A stretch of 64,000 nt of DNA, taken from contig CAJQUW010007952.1 of NCBI GenBank assembly GCA_907163375.1, forward strand, positions 124,001 to 188,000, read 5' to 3'. Source of the stretch: Prostheceraeus crozeri (lineage: Eukaryota > Platyhelminthes > Polycladida > Euryleptidae). The translations under genes and the position numbers were made by a program. This document shows, in pieces, positions 11,900-25,300 of the stretch. The notes below the pieces were generated by a model. The model worked only from the letters and a program-made list of their open reading frames with translations, did not search any database and was not told the origin of the DNA. Positions within the stretch are counted from its first letter, which is position 1. Every line of letters starts with the position of its first letter.

Positions 11900-14230
11900 C
11901 AGTATTTCGACTTTCTCTTTTGATTTTGACTTTGTTGTAATGCAATATTATGACTTTCTCTTTTGATTTTGACTTTCTTGTAATGCAGTATTATGACTTT
12001 CTCTTTTGATTTTGACTTTGTTGTAATGCAGTATTATGACTTTCTCTTTTGATTTTGACTTTCTTGTAATGCAGTATTATAACTTTCTCTTTTGATTTTG
12101 ACTTTCTTGTAATGCAGTATTGTGACTTTATGTTTTGATTTTGACTTTCTTGTATTGCAGTATTGTGACTTTCTCTTTTGATTTTGACTTTGTTGTAATG
12201 CAGTATTATGGCTTTCTCTTTTGATTTTGACTTTCTTGTAATGCAGTATTTCGACTGTTTCTTTTGATTTTGACTTTCTTGTGATGCAGTATTATGACTT
12301 TCTCTTTTGATTTTGACTTTCTTGTAATGCAGTATTATGACTTTCTCTTTTGATTTTGACTTTCTTGTAATGCAGTATTATGACTTTCTCTTTTGATTTT
12401 GACTTTGTTGTAATGCAGTATTTTGACTTTCTCTTTTGATTTAGACTTTCTTGTAATGCAGTGTTATGACTTTCTCTTTTGATTTAGACTTTCTTGTAAT
12501 GCAGTATTATGACTTTCTCTTTTGATTTTGACTTTCTTGTAATGCAACATTATGACTTTCTCTTTTGATTTTGACTTTGTTGTAATGCAGTATTATGACT
12601 TTCTCTTTTGATTTTGACTTTCTTGTAATGCAGTATCGTGACTTTCTCTTTTGATTTTGACTTTCTTGTAATGCAGTATTATGACTATATCTTTTGATTT
12701 TGACTTTCTTGTAATGCAGTATTTCGACTTTCTCTTTTGATTTTGACTTTCTTGTAATGCAGTATTATGACTATATCTTTTGATTTTGACTTTCTTGTGA
12801 TGCAGTATTATGACTTTCTCTTTTGATTTTGACTTTGTTGTAATGCAGTATTATGACTTTCTCTTTTGATTTTGACTTTCTTGTAATGCGGTATTATGAC
12901 TTTCTGTTTTGATTTTGACTTTGTTGTAATGCAGTATTATGACTTTCTCTTTTGATTTTGACTTTCTTGTAGTGCAGTATTATGACTTTATGTTTTGATT
13001 TTGACTTTGTTGTAATGCAGTATTGTGACTTTCTCTTTTGATTTTGACTTTCTTGTAATGCAGTATTATGACTTTCTCTTTTGATTTTGACTTTGTTGTA
13101 ATGCAGTATTATGACTTTCTCTTTTGATTTTGACTTTCTTGTAATGCAGTATTTTGACTTTCTCTTTTGATTTTGACTTTCTTGTAATGCAGTGTTATGA
13201 CTTTCTCTTTTGATTTTGACTTTCTTGTAATGCAGTATTTCGACTTTCTCTTTTGATTTTGACTTTGTTGTAATGCAATATTATGACTTTCTCTTTTGAT
13301 TTAGACTTTCTTGTAATGCAGTATTATGACTTTCTCTTTTGATTTTGACTTTCTTGTAATGCAGTATTATGACTTTCTCTTTTGATTTTGACTTTCTTGT
13401 AATGCAGTATTATAACTTTCTCTTTTGATTTTGACTTTCTTGTAATGCAGTATTATGACTTTATGTTTTGATTTTGACTTTCTTGTATTGCAGTATTGTG
13501 ACTTTCTCTTTTGATTTTGACTTTGTTGTAATGCAGTATTATGGCTTTCTCTTTTGATTTTGACTTTCTTGTAATGCAGTATTTCGACTGTTTCTTTTGA
13601 TTTTGACTTTCTTGTGATGCAGTATTATGACTTTCTCTTTTGATTTTGACTTTCTTGTAATGCAGTATTATGACTTTCTCTTTTGATTTTGACTTTCTTG
13701 TAATGCAGTATTATGACTTTCTCTTTTGATTTTGACTTTGTTGTAATGCAGTATTTTGACTTTCTCTTTTGATTTTAACTTTCTTGTAATGCAGTGTTAT
13801 GACTTTCTCTTTTGATTTAGACTTTCTTGTAATGCAGTATTATGACTTTCTCTTTTGATTTTGACTTTCTTGTAATGCATATTATGACTTTCTCTTTTGA
13901 TTTTGACTTTGTTGTAATGCAGTATTATGACTTTCTCTTTTGATTTTGACTTTCTTGTAATGCAGTATCGTGACTTTCTCTTTTGATTTTGACTTTCTTG
14001 TAATGCAGTATTATGACTATATCTTTTGATTTTGACTTTCTTGTAATGCAGTATTTCGACTTTCTCTTTTGATTTTGACTTTCTTGTAATGCAGTATTAT
14101 GACTATATCTTTTGATTTTGACTTTCTTGTGATGCAGTATTATGACTTTCTCTTTTGATTTTGACTTTCTTGTAATGCAGTATTATGACTTTCTCTTTTG
14201 ATTTTGACTTTGTTGTAATGCAGTATTTCG
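11900..14230 (+). repeat. Higher-order duplication, offset 1,333 bp (31 units)
   Basis: The rare variant TATTTCGACTGTTTC occurs at 12247 and at 13580, an offset of 1,333 = 31 x 43. The neighbouring units match in order, including TGTATTGCAG units before it and TATCGTGAC units after it (12634 and 13966, offset 1,332 because the second copy has a one-base-shorter unit near 13880). Limits of the two copies are approximate. The same GACTGTTTC variant is seen once more near 34735. Confidence 0.75.
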
Positions 14231-16069
14231 ACTATTTCTTTTGATTTTGACTTTCTTGTGATGCAGTATTATGACTATATCTTTTGATTTTGACTTTGTT
14301 GTAATGCAGTATTATGACTTTCTCTTTTGATTTTGACTTTGTTGTAATGCAGTATTGTGACTTTCTCTTTTGATTTTGACTTTCTTGTAATGCAGTATTT
14401 TGACTTTCTCTTTTGATTTTGACTTTCTTGTAATGCAGTGTTATGACTTTCTCTTTTGATTTAGACTTTCTTGTAATGCAGTATTATGACTTTCTCTTTT
14501 GATTTTGACTTTCTTGTAATGCAGTATTATGACTTTCTCTTTTGATTTTGACTTTCTTGTAATGCAGTATTATGACTTTCTCTTTTGATTTTGACTTTCT
14601 TGTAATGCAGTATTGTGACTTTCTCTTTTGATTTTGACTTTCTTGTAATGCAGTATTATGACTATATCTTTTGATTTTGACTTTCTTGTAATGCAGTATT
14701 GTGACTTTCTCTTTTGATTTTGACTTTCTTGTAATGCAGTATTATGACTATATCTTTTGATTTTGACTTTCTTGTAATACAGTATTGTGACTTTCTCTTT
14801 TGATTTTGACTTTCTTGTAATTGAGTATTATGACTTTCTCTTTTGATTTTGACTTTCTTATAATGCAGTGTTATGACTTTATCTTTTGATTTTGACTTTC
14901 TTGTAATGCAGTATTGTGACGTTCTCTTTTGATTTAGACTTTCTTGTAATGCAGTATTATGACTTTCTCTTTTGATTTTGACTTTCTTGTAATGCAGTAT
15001 TATGACTTTCTCTTTTGATTTTGACTTTCTTGTAATGCAGTATTATAACTTTCTCTTTTGATTTTGACTTTCTTGTAATGCAGTATTATGACTTTCTCTT
15101 TTGATTTTGACTTTCTTGTAATGCAGTATTGTGACTTTCTCTTTTGATTTTGACTTTCTTGTATTGCAGTATTATGACTTTCTCTTTTGATTTTGACTTT
15201 GTTGTAATGCAGTATTATGACTTTCTCTTTTGATTTTGACTTTGTTGTAATGCAGTATTGTGACTTTCTCTTTTGATTTTGACTTTCTTGTAATGCAGTA
15301 TTATGACTATATCTTTTGATTTTTACTTTCTTGTAATGCAGTATTGTGACTTTATGTTTTGATTTTGACTTTCTTGTAATGCAGTATTATGACTTTCTCT
15401 TTTGATTTTGACTTTCTTGTAATGCAGTATTATGACTTTCTCTTTTGATTTTGACTTTGTTGTAATGCAGTATTATGACTTTCTCTTTTGATTTTGACTT
15501 TCTTGTAATGCAGTATTGTGACTTTCTCTTTTTATTTTGACTTTCTTGTAATGCAGTATTATGACTTTCTCTTTTGATTTTGACTTTGTTGTAATGCAGT
15601 ATTTTGACTTTCTCCTTTGATTTTGACTTTCTTGTAATGCAGTATTATGACTATATCTTTTGATTTTGACTTTCTTGTAATGCAGTATTGTGACTTTATG
15701 TTTTGATTTAGACTTTCTTGTAATGCAGTATTATGACTTTCTCTTTTGATTTTGACTTTGTTGTAATGCAGTATTATGACTTTCTCTTTTGATTTTGACT
15801 TACTTGTAATGCAGTATTATGACTTTCTCTTTGATTTTGACTTTCTTGTAATGCAGTATTATGGCTTTCTCTTTTGATTTTGACTTTCTTGTAATGCAGT
15901 ATTGTGACTTTATGTTTTGATTTTGACTTTCTTGTATTGCAGTATTATGACTTTCTCTTTTGATTTTGACTTTCTTGTAATGCAGTATTTCGACTTTCTC
16001 TTTTGATTTTGACTTTCTTGTAATGCAGTATTATGACTTTCTCTTTTGATTTAGACTTTCTTGTAATGC

Positions 16070-19000
16070 AGTATTATGACTTTATCTTTTGATTTAGACT
16101 TTCTTGTAATGCAGTATTATGACTTTCTCTTTTGATTTTGACTTTCTTGTAATGCAGTATTGTGACGTTATGTTTTGATTTTGACTTGCTTGCAATGCAG
16201 TATTGTGACTTTCTCTTTTGATTTTGACTTTCTTGTAATGCAGTATTATGACTTTATGTTTTGATTTTGACTTTCTTGTATTGCAGTATTATGACTTTCT
16301 CTTTTGATTTTGACTTTGTTGTAATGCAGTATTATGACTTTCTCTTTTGATTTTGACTTTCTTGTAATGCAGTATTATGGCTTTCTCTTTTGATTTTGAC
16401 TTTGTTGTAATGCAGTATTATGGCTTTCTCTTTTGATTTTGACTTTGTTGTGATGCAGTATTATGACTTTCTCTTTTGATTTTGACTTTCTTGTAATGCA
16501 GTATTATGACTTTCTCTTTTGATTTTGACTTTCTTGTAATGCAGTATTATGACTTTCTCTTTTGATTTTGACTTTGTTGTAATGCAGTATTATGACTTTC
16601 TCTTTTGATTTTGACTTTGTTGTAATGCAGTATTTCGACTATTTCTTTTGATTTTGACTTTCTTGTGATGCAGTATTATGACTTTCTCTTTTGATTTTGA
16701 CTTTGTTGTAATGCAGTATTATGACTTTCTCTTTTGATTTTGACTTTCTTGTAATGCAGTACTATGACTTTCTCTTTTGATTTTGACTTTCTTGTAATGC
16801 AGTATTTTGACTTTCTCTTTTGATTTTGACTTTCTTGTAATGCAGTGTTATGACTTTCTCTTTTGATTTAGACTTTCTTGTAATGCAGTATTATGACTTT
16901 CTCTTTTGATTTTGACTTTCTTGTAGTGCAGTATTATGACTTTATGTTTTGATTTAGACTTTCTTGTAATGCAGTATTGTGACTTTCTCTTTTGATTTTG
17001 ACTTTCTTGTAATGCAGTATTATGACTTTCTCTTTTGATTTTGACTTTCTTGTAATGCAGTATTATGACTTTCTCTTTTGATTTTGACTTTCTTGTAATG
17101 CAGTATTGTGACTTTCTCTTTTGATTTTGACTTTCTTGTAATGCAGTATTATGACTATATCTTTTGATTTTGACTTTCTTGTAATGCAGTATTATGACTT
17201 TCTCTTTTGATTTTGACTTTCTTGTAATGCAGTATTATGACTATATCTTTTGATTTTGACTTTCTTGTAATACAGTATTGTGACTTTATGTTTTGATTTT
17301 GACTTTCTTGTAATTGAGTATTATGACTTTCTCTTTTGATTTTGACTTTCTTATAATGCAGTATTATGACTTTATCTTTTGATTTTGACTTTCTTGTAAT
17401 GCAGTATTGTGACTTTCTCTTTTGATTTAGACTTTCTTGTAATGCAGTATTATGACTTTCTCTTTTGATTTTGACTTTCTTGTAATGCAGTATTGTGACT
17501 TTCTCTTTTGATTTTGACTTTCTTGTATTGCAGTATTATGACTTTCTCTTTTGATTTTGACTTTGTTGTAATGCAGTATTATGACTTTATCTTTTGATTT
17601 AGACTTTCTTGTAATGCAGTATTATGACTTTCTCTTTTGATTTTGACTTTCTTGTAATGCAGTATTGTGACGTTATGTTTTGATTTTGACTTGCTTGCAA
17701 TGCAGTATTGTGACTTTCTCTTTTGATTTTGACTTTCTTGTAATGCAGTATTATGACTTTATGTTTTGATTTTGACTTTCTTGTATTGCAGTATTATGAC
17801 TTTCTCTTTTGATTTTGACTTTGTTGTAATGCAGTATTATGACTTTCTCTTTTGATTTTGACTTTCTTGTAATGCAGTATTATGGCTTTCTCTTTTGATT
17901 TTGACTTTGTTGTAATGCAGTATTATGGCTTTCTCTTTTGATTTTGACTTTGTTGTAATGCAGTATTATGACTTTCTCTTTTGATTTTGACTTTCTTGTA
18001 ATGCAGTATTATGACTTTCTCTTTTGATTTTGACTTTCTTGTAATGCAGTATTATGACTTTCTCTTTTGATTTTGACTTTGTTGTAATGCAGTATTATGA
18101 CTTTCTCTTTTGATTTTGACTTTGTTGTAATGCAGTATTTCGACTATTTCTTTTGATTTTGACTTTCTTGTGATGCAGTATTATGACTTTCTCTTTTGAT
18201 TTTGACTTTGTTGTAATGCAGTATTATGACTTTCTCTTTTGATTTTGACTTTCTTGTAATGCAGTACTATGACTTTCTCTTTTGATTTTGACTTTCTTGT
18301 AATGCAGTATTTTGACTTTCTCTTTTGATTTTGACTTTCTTGTAATGCAGTGTTATGACTTTCTCTTTTGATTTAGACTTTCTTGTAATGCAGTATTATG
18401 ACTTTCTCTTTTGATTTTGACTTTCTTGTAGTGCAGTATTATGACTTTATGTTTTGATTTAGACTTTCTTGTAATGCAGTATTGTGACTTTCTCTTTTGA
18501 TTTTGACTTTCTTGTAATGCAGTATTATGACTTTCTCTTTTGATTTTGACTTTCTTGTAATGCAGTATTATGACTTTCTCTTTTGATTTTGACTTTCTTG
18601 TAATGCAGTATTGTGACTTTCTCTTTTGATTTTGACTTTCTTGTAATGCAGTATTATGACTATATCTTTTGATTTTGACTTTCTTGTAATGCAGTATTAT
18701 GACTTTCTCTTTTGATTTTGACTTTCTTGTAATGCAGTATTATGACTATATCTTTTGATTTTGACTTTCTTGTAATACAGTATTGTGACTTTATGTTTTG
18801 ATTTTGACTTTCTTGTAATTGAGTATTATGACTTTCTCTTTTGATTTTGACTTTCTTATAATGCAGTATTATGACTTTATCTTTTGATTTTGACTTTCTT
18901 GTAATGCAGTATTGTGACTTTCTCTTTTGATTTAGACTTTCTTGTAATGCAGTATTATGACTTTCTCTTTTGATTTTGACTTTCTTGTAATGCAGTATTG

Positions 19001-19080
19001 TGACTTTCTCTTTTGATTTTGACTTTCTTGTATTGCAGTATTATGACTTTCTCTTTTGATTTTGACTTTGTTGTAATGCA
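16070..19080 (+). repeat. Higher-order tandem duplication, offset 1,505 bp (35 units)
   Basis: Copy 1 is about 16070-17575 and copy 2 about 17576-19080. Three independent rare markers have the same offset of 1,505 = 35 x 43: TGTGACGTTATG at 16161 and 17666, TATTTCGACTATTTC at 16631 and 18136, and the GTAATTGAG ending (TTGAG at 17314 and 18819). The order of all intervening variants that I compared is the same. Copy 1 runs on into copy 2 without a gap. Confidence 0.85.
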
Positions 19081-22000
19081 GTATTATGACTTTCTCTTTT
19101 GATTTTGACTTTGTTGTAATGCAGTATTGTGACTTTCTCTTTTGATTTTGACTTTCTTGTAATGCAGTATTATGACTATATCTTTTGATTTTTACTTTCT
19201 TGTAATGCAGTATTGTGACTTTATGTTTTGATTTTGACTTTCTTGTAATGCAGTATTATGACTTTCTCTTTTGATTTTGACTTTCTTGTAATGCAGTATT
19301 ATGACTTTCTCTTTTGATTTTGACTTTGTTGTAATGCAGTATTATGACTTTCTCTTTTGATTTTGACTTTCTTGTAATGCAGTATTGTGACTTTCTCTTT
19401 TTATTTTGACTTTCTTGTAATGCAGTATTATGACTTTCTCTTTTGATTTTGACTTTCTTGTAATGCAGTATTGTGACTTTATGTTTTTATTTTGACTTTC
19501 TTGTAATGCAGTATTATGACTTTCTCTTTTGATTTTGACTTTCTTGTAATGCAGTATTGTGACTTTATGTTTTGATTTTGACTTTCTTGTAATGCAGTAT
19601 TATGACTATATCTTTTGATTTTGACTTTCTTGTAATGCAGTATTGTGACTTTATGTTTTGATTTAGACTTTCTTGTAATGCAGTATTATGACTTTCTCTT
19701 TTGATTTTGACTTTCTTGTAATGCAGTATTATGACTTTCTCTTTTGATTTTGACTTACTTGTAATGCAGTATTATGACTTTCTCTTTGATTTTGACTTTC
19801 TTGTAATGCAGTATTATGGCTTTCTCTTTTGATTTTGACTTTCTTGTAATGCAGTATTGTGACTTTCTCTTTTGATTTTGACTTTCTTGTAATGCAGTAT
19901 TATGACTATATCTTTTGATTTTGACTTTCTTGTAAAGCAGTATTGTGACTTTCTCTTTTGATTTTGACTTTCTTGTAATGCAGTATTATGACTATATCTT
20001 TTGATTTTGACTTTCTTGTAATACAGTATTTTGACTTTATGTTTTGATTTTGACTTTCTTGTAATTGAGTATTATGACTTTCTCTTTTGATTTTGACTTT
20101 CTTATAATGCAGTGTTATGACTTTATCTTTTGATTTTGACTTTCTTGTAATGCAGTATTGTGACTTTCTCTTTTGATTTAGACTTTCTTGTAATGCAGTA
20201 TTATGACTTTCTCTTTTGATTTTGACTTTCTTGTAATGCAGTATTATGACTTTCTCTTTTGATTTTGACTTTCTTGTAATGCAGTATTATAACTTTCTCT
20301 TTTGATTTTGACTTGCTTGTAATGCAGTATTATGACTTTCTCTTTTGATTTTGACTTTCTTGTAATGCAGTTTTGTGACTTTCTCTTTTGATTTTGACTT
20401 TCTTGTATTGCAGTATTATGACTTTCTCTTTTGATTTTGACTTTGTTGTAATGCAGTATTATGACTTTCTCTTTTGATTTTGACTTTGTTGTAATGCAGT
20501 ATTGTGACTTTCTCTTTTGATTTTGACTTTCTTGTAATGCAGTATTATGACTTTCTCTTTTGATTTTGACTTTCTTGTAATGCAGTATTATGACTTTCTC
20601 TTTTGATTTTGACTTTGTTGTAATGCAGTATTATGACTTTCTCTTTTGATTTTGACTTTCTTGTAATGCAGTATTGTGACTTTCTCTTTTTATTTTGACT
20701 TTCTTGTAATGCAGTATTATGACTTTCTCTTTTGATTTTGACTTTCTTGTAATGCAGTATTGTGACTTTATGTTTTGATTTTGACTTTCTTGTAATGCAG
20801 TATTATGACTATATCTTTTGATTTTGACTTTCTTGTAATGCAGTATTGTGACTTTATGTTTTGATTTAGACTTTCTTGTAATGCAGTATTATGACTTTCT
20901 CTTTTGATTTTGACTTTCTTGTAATGCAGTATTATGACTTTCTCTTTTGATTTTGACTTACTTGTAATGCAGTATTATGACTTTCTCTTTGATTTTGACT
21001 TTCTTGTAATGCAGTATTATGGCTTTCTCTTTTGATTTTGACTTTCTTGTAATGCAGTATTGTGACTTTATGTTTTGATTTTGACTTTCTTGTAATGCAG
21101 TATTATGACTATATCTTTTGATTTTTACTTTCTTGTAATGCAGTATTGTGACTTTATGTTTTGATTTTGACTTTCTTGTAATGCAGTATTATGACTTTCT
21201 CTTTTGATTTTGACTTTCTTGTAATGCAGTACTATGACTTTCTCTTTTGATTTTGACTTTCTTGTAATGCAGTATTATGACTTTCTCTTTTGATTTAGAC
21301 TTTCTTGTAATGCAGTATTATGACTTTATCTTTTGATTTAGACTTTCTTGTAATGCAGTATTATGACTTTCTCTTTTGATTTAGACTTTCTTGTAATGCA
21401 GTATTATGACTATATCTTTTGATTTTGACTTTCTTGTAATGCAGTATTATGACTATATCTTTTGATTTTTACTTTCTTGTAATGCAGTATTGTGACTTTA
21501 TGTTTTGATTTTGACTTTCTTGTAATGCAGTATTATGACTTTCTCTTTTGATTTTGACTTTCTTGTAATGCAGTACTATGACTTTCTCTTTTGATTTTGA
21601 CTTTCTTGTAATGCAGTATTATGACTTTCTCTTTTGATTTAGACTTTCTTGTAATGCAGTATTATGACTTTATCTTTTGATTTAGACTTTCTTGTAATGC
21701 AGTATTATGACTTTCTCTTTTGATTTAGACTTTCTTGTAATGCAGTATTATGACTATATCTTTTGATTTTGACTTTCTTGTAATGCAGTATTATGACTTT
21801 ATGTTTTGATTTTGACTTTCTTGTAATGCAGTATTATGACTATATCTTTTGATTTTGACTTTGTTGTAATGCAGTATTATGGCTTTCTCTTTTGATTTTG
21901 ATTTTCTTGTGATGCAGTATTATGACTTTCTCTTTTGATTTTGACTTTCTTGTAATGCAGTATTATGACTTTCTCTTTTGATTTTGACTTTCTTGTAATG

Positions 22001-22310
22001 CAGTATTATGACTTTCTCTTTTGATTTTGACTTTGTTGTAATGCAGTATTATGACTTTCTCTTTTGATTTTGACTTTGTTGTAATGCAGTATTTCGACTA
22101 TTTCTTTTGATTTTGACTTTCTTGTGATGCAGTATTATGACTTTCTCTTTTGATTTTGACTTTGTTGTAATGCAGTATTATGACTTTCTCTTTTGATTTT
22201 GACTTTCTTGTAATGCAGTACTATGACTTTCTCTTTTGATTTTGACTTTCTTGTAATGCAGTATTTTGACTTTCTCTTTTGATTTTGACTTTCTTGTAAT
22301 GCAGTGTTAT
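16680..22310 (+). repeat. Copy A of a 5.6-kb tandem duplication inside the array
   Basis: Copy A (about 16680-22310) is followed directly by copy B. Markers keep an offset of 5,631 bp (131 units minus two bases from 42-bp units): TACTATGAC 16760 and 22391, GTAATTGAG 17314/22945, 18819/24450 and 20065/25696, TGTGACGTT 17666/23297, and the unique GTTTTGTGAC 20371/26002. Copy A contains an extra 344-bp (8-unit) internal duplication: a TATATC...GATTTTTAC unit begins at 21101 and again at 21445, but only once in copy B. I saw only isolated substitutions between A and B (for example TGTAAAGCAG near 19931 against TGTAATGCAG in B), so the event looks recent. Confidence 0.88.
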
Positions 22311-25300
22311 GACTTTCTCTTTTGATTTTGACTTTGTTGTAATGCAGTATTATGACTTTCTCTTTTGATTTTGACTTTCTTGTAATGCAGTACTATGACT
22401 TTCTCTTTTGATTTTGACTTTCTTGTAATGCAGTATTTTGACTTTCTCTTTTGATTTTGACTTTCTTGTAATGCAGTGTTATGACTTTCTCTTTTGATTT
22501 AGACTTTCTTGTAATGCAGTATTATGACTTTCTCTTTTGATTTTGACTTTCTTGTAGTGCAGTATTATGACTTTATGTTTTGATTTAGACTTTCTTGTAA
22601 TGCAGTATTGTGACTTTCTCTTTTGATTTTGACTTTCTTGTAATGCAGTATTATGACTTTCTCTTTTGATTTTGACTTTCTTGTAATGCAGTATTATGAC
22701 TTTCTCTTTTGATTTTGACTTTCTTGTAATGCAGTATTGTGACTTTCTCGTTTGATTTTGACTTTCTTGTAATGCAGTATTATGACTATATCTTTTGATT
22801 TTGACTTTCTTGTAATGCAGTATTATGACTTTCTCTTTTGATTTTGACTTTCTTGTAATGCAGTATTATGACTATATCTTTTGATTTTGACTTTCTTGTA
22901 ATACAGTATTGTGACTTTATGTTTTGATTTTGACTTTCTTGTAATTGAGTATTATGACTTTCTCTTTTGATTTTGACTTTCTTATAATGCAGTATTATGA
23001 CTTTATCTTTTGATTTTGACTTTCTTGTAATGCAGTATTGTGACTTTCTCTTTTGATTTAGACTTTCTTGTAATGCAGTATTATGACTTTCTCTTTTGAT
23101 TTTGACTTTCTTGTAATGCAGTATTGTGACTTTCTCTTTTGATTTTGACTTTCTTGTATTGCAGTATTATGACTTTCTCTTTTGATTTTGACTTTGTTGT
23201 AATGCAGTATTATGACTTTATCTTTTGATTTAGACTTTCTTGTAATGCAGTATTATGACTTTCTCTTTTGATTTTGACTTTCTTGTAATGCAGTATTGTG
23301 ACGTTATGTTTTGATTTTGACTTGCTTGCAATGCAGTATTGTGACTTTCTCTTTTGATTTTGACTTTCTTGTAATGCAGTATTATGACTTTATGTTTTGA
23401 TTTTGACTTTCTTGTATTGCAGTATTATGACTTTCTCTTTTGATTTTGACTTTGTTGTAATGCAGTATTATGACTTTCTCTTTTGATTTTGACTTTCTTG
23501 TAATGCAGTATTATGGCTTTCTCTTTTGATTTTGACTTTGTTGTAATGCAGTATTATGGCTTTCTCTTTTGATTTTGACTTTGTTGTAATGCAGTATTAT
23601 GACTTTCTCTTTTGATTTTGACTTTCTTGTAATGCAGTATTATGACTTTCTCTTTTGATTTTGACTTTCTTGTAATGCAGTATTATGACTTTCTCTTTTG
23701 ATTTTGACTTTGTTGTAATGCAGTATTATGACTTTCTCTTTTGATTTTGACTTTGTTGTAATGCAGTATTTCGACTATTTCTTTTGATTTTGACTTTCTT
23801 GTGATGCAGTATTATGACTTTCTCTTTTGATTTTGACTTTGTTGTAATGCAGTATTATGACTTTCTCTTTTGATTTTGACTTTCTTGTAATGCAGTACTA
23901 TGACTTTCTCTTTTGATTTTGACTTTCTTGTAATGCAGTATTTTGACTTTCTCTTTTGATTTTGACTTTCTTGTAATGCAGTGTTATGACTTTCTCTTTT
24001 GATTTAGACTTTCTTGTAATGCAGTATTATGACTTTCTCTTTTGATTTTGACTTTCTTGTAGTGCAGTATTATGACTTTATGTTTTGATTTAGACTTTCT
24101 TGTAATGCAGTATTGTGACTTTCTCTTTTGATTTTGACTTTCTTGTAATGCAGTATTATGACTTTCTCTTTTGATTTTGACTTTCTTGTAATGCAGTATT
24201 ATGACTTTCTCTTTTGATTTTGACTTTCTTGTAATGCAGTATTGTGACTTTCTCTTTTGATTTTGACTTTCTTGTAATGCAGTATTATGACTATATCTTT
24301 TGATTTTGACTTTCTTGTAATGCAGTATTATGACTTTCTCTTTTGATTTTGACTTTCTTGTAATGCAGTATTATGACTATATCTTTTGATTTTGACTTTC
24401 TTGTAATACAGTATTGTGACTTTATGTTTTGATTTTGACTTTCTTGTAATTGAGTATTATGACTTTCTCTTTTGATTTTGACTTTCTTATAATGCAGTAT
24501 TATGACTTTATCTTTTGATTTTGACTTTCTTGTAATGCAGTATTGTGACTTTCTCTTTTGATTTAGACTTTCTTGTAATGCAGTATTATGACTTTCTCTT
24601 TTGATTTTGACTTTCTTGTAATGCAGTATTGTGACTTTCTCTTTTGATTTTGACTTTCTTGTATTGCAGTATTATGACTTTCTCTTTTGATTTTGACTTT
24701 GTTGTAATGCAGTATTATGACTTTCTCTTTTGATTTTGACTTTGTTGTAATGCAGTATTGTGACTTTCTCTTTTGATTTTGACTTTCTTGTAATGCAGTA
24801 TTATGACTATATCTTTTGATTTTTACTTTCTTGTAATGCAGTATTGTGACTTTATGTTTTGATTTTGACTTTCTTGTAATGCAGTATTATGACTTTCTCT
24901 TTTGATTTTGACTTTCTTGTAATGCAGTATTATGACTTTCTCTTTTGATTTTGACTTTGTTGTAATGCAGTATTATGACTTTCTCTTTTGATTTTGACTT
25001 TCTTGTAATGCAGTATTGTGACTTTCTCTTTTTATTTTGACTTTCTTGTAATGCAGTATTATGACTTTCTCTTTTGATTTTGACTTTCTTGTAATGCAGT
25101 ATTGTGACTTTATGTTTTTATTTTGACTTTCTTGTAATGCAGTATTATGACTTTCTCTTTTGATTTTGACTTTCTTGTAATGCAGTATTGTGACTTTATG
25201 TTTTGATTTTGACTTTCTTGTAATGCAGTATTATGACTATATCTTTTGATTTTGACTTTCTTGTAATGCAGTATTGTGACTTTATGTTTTGATTTAGACT

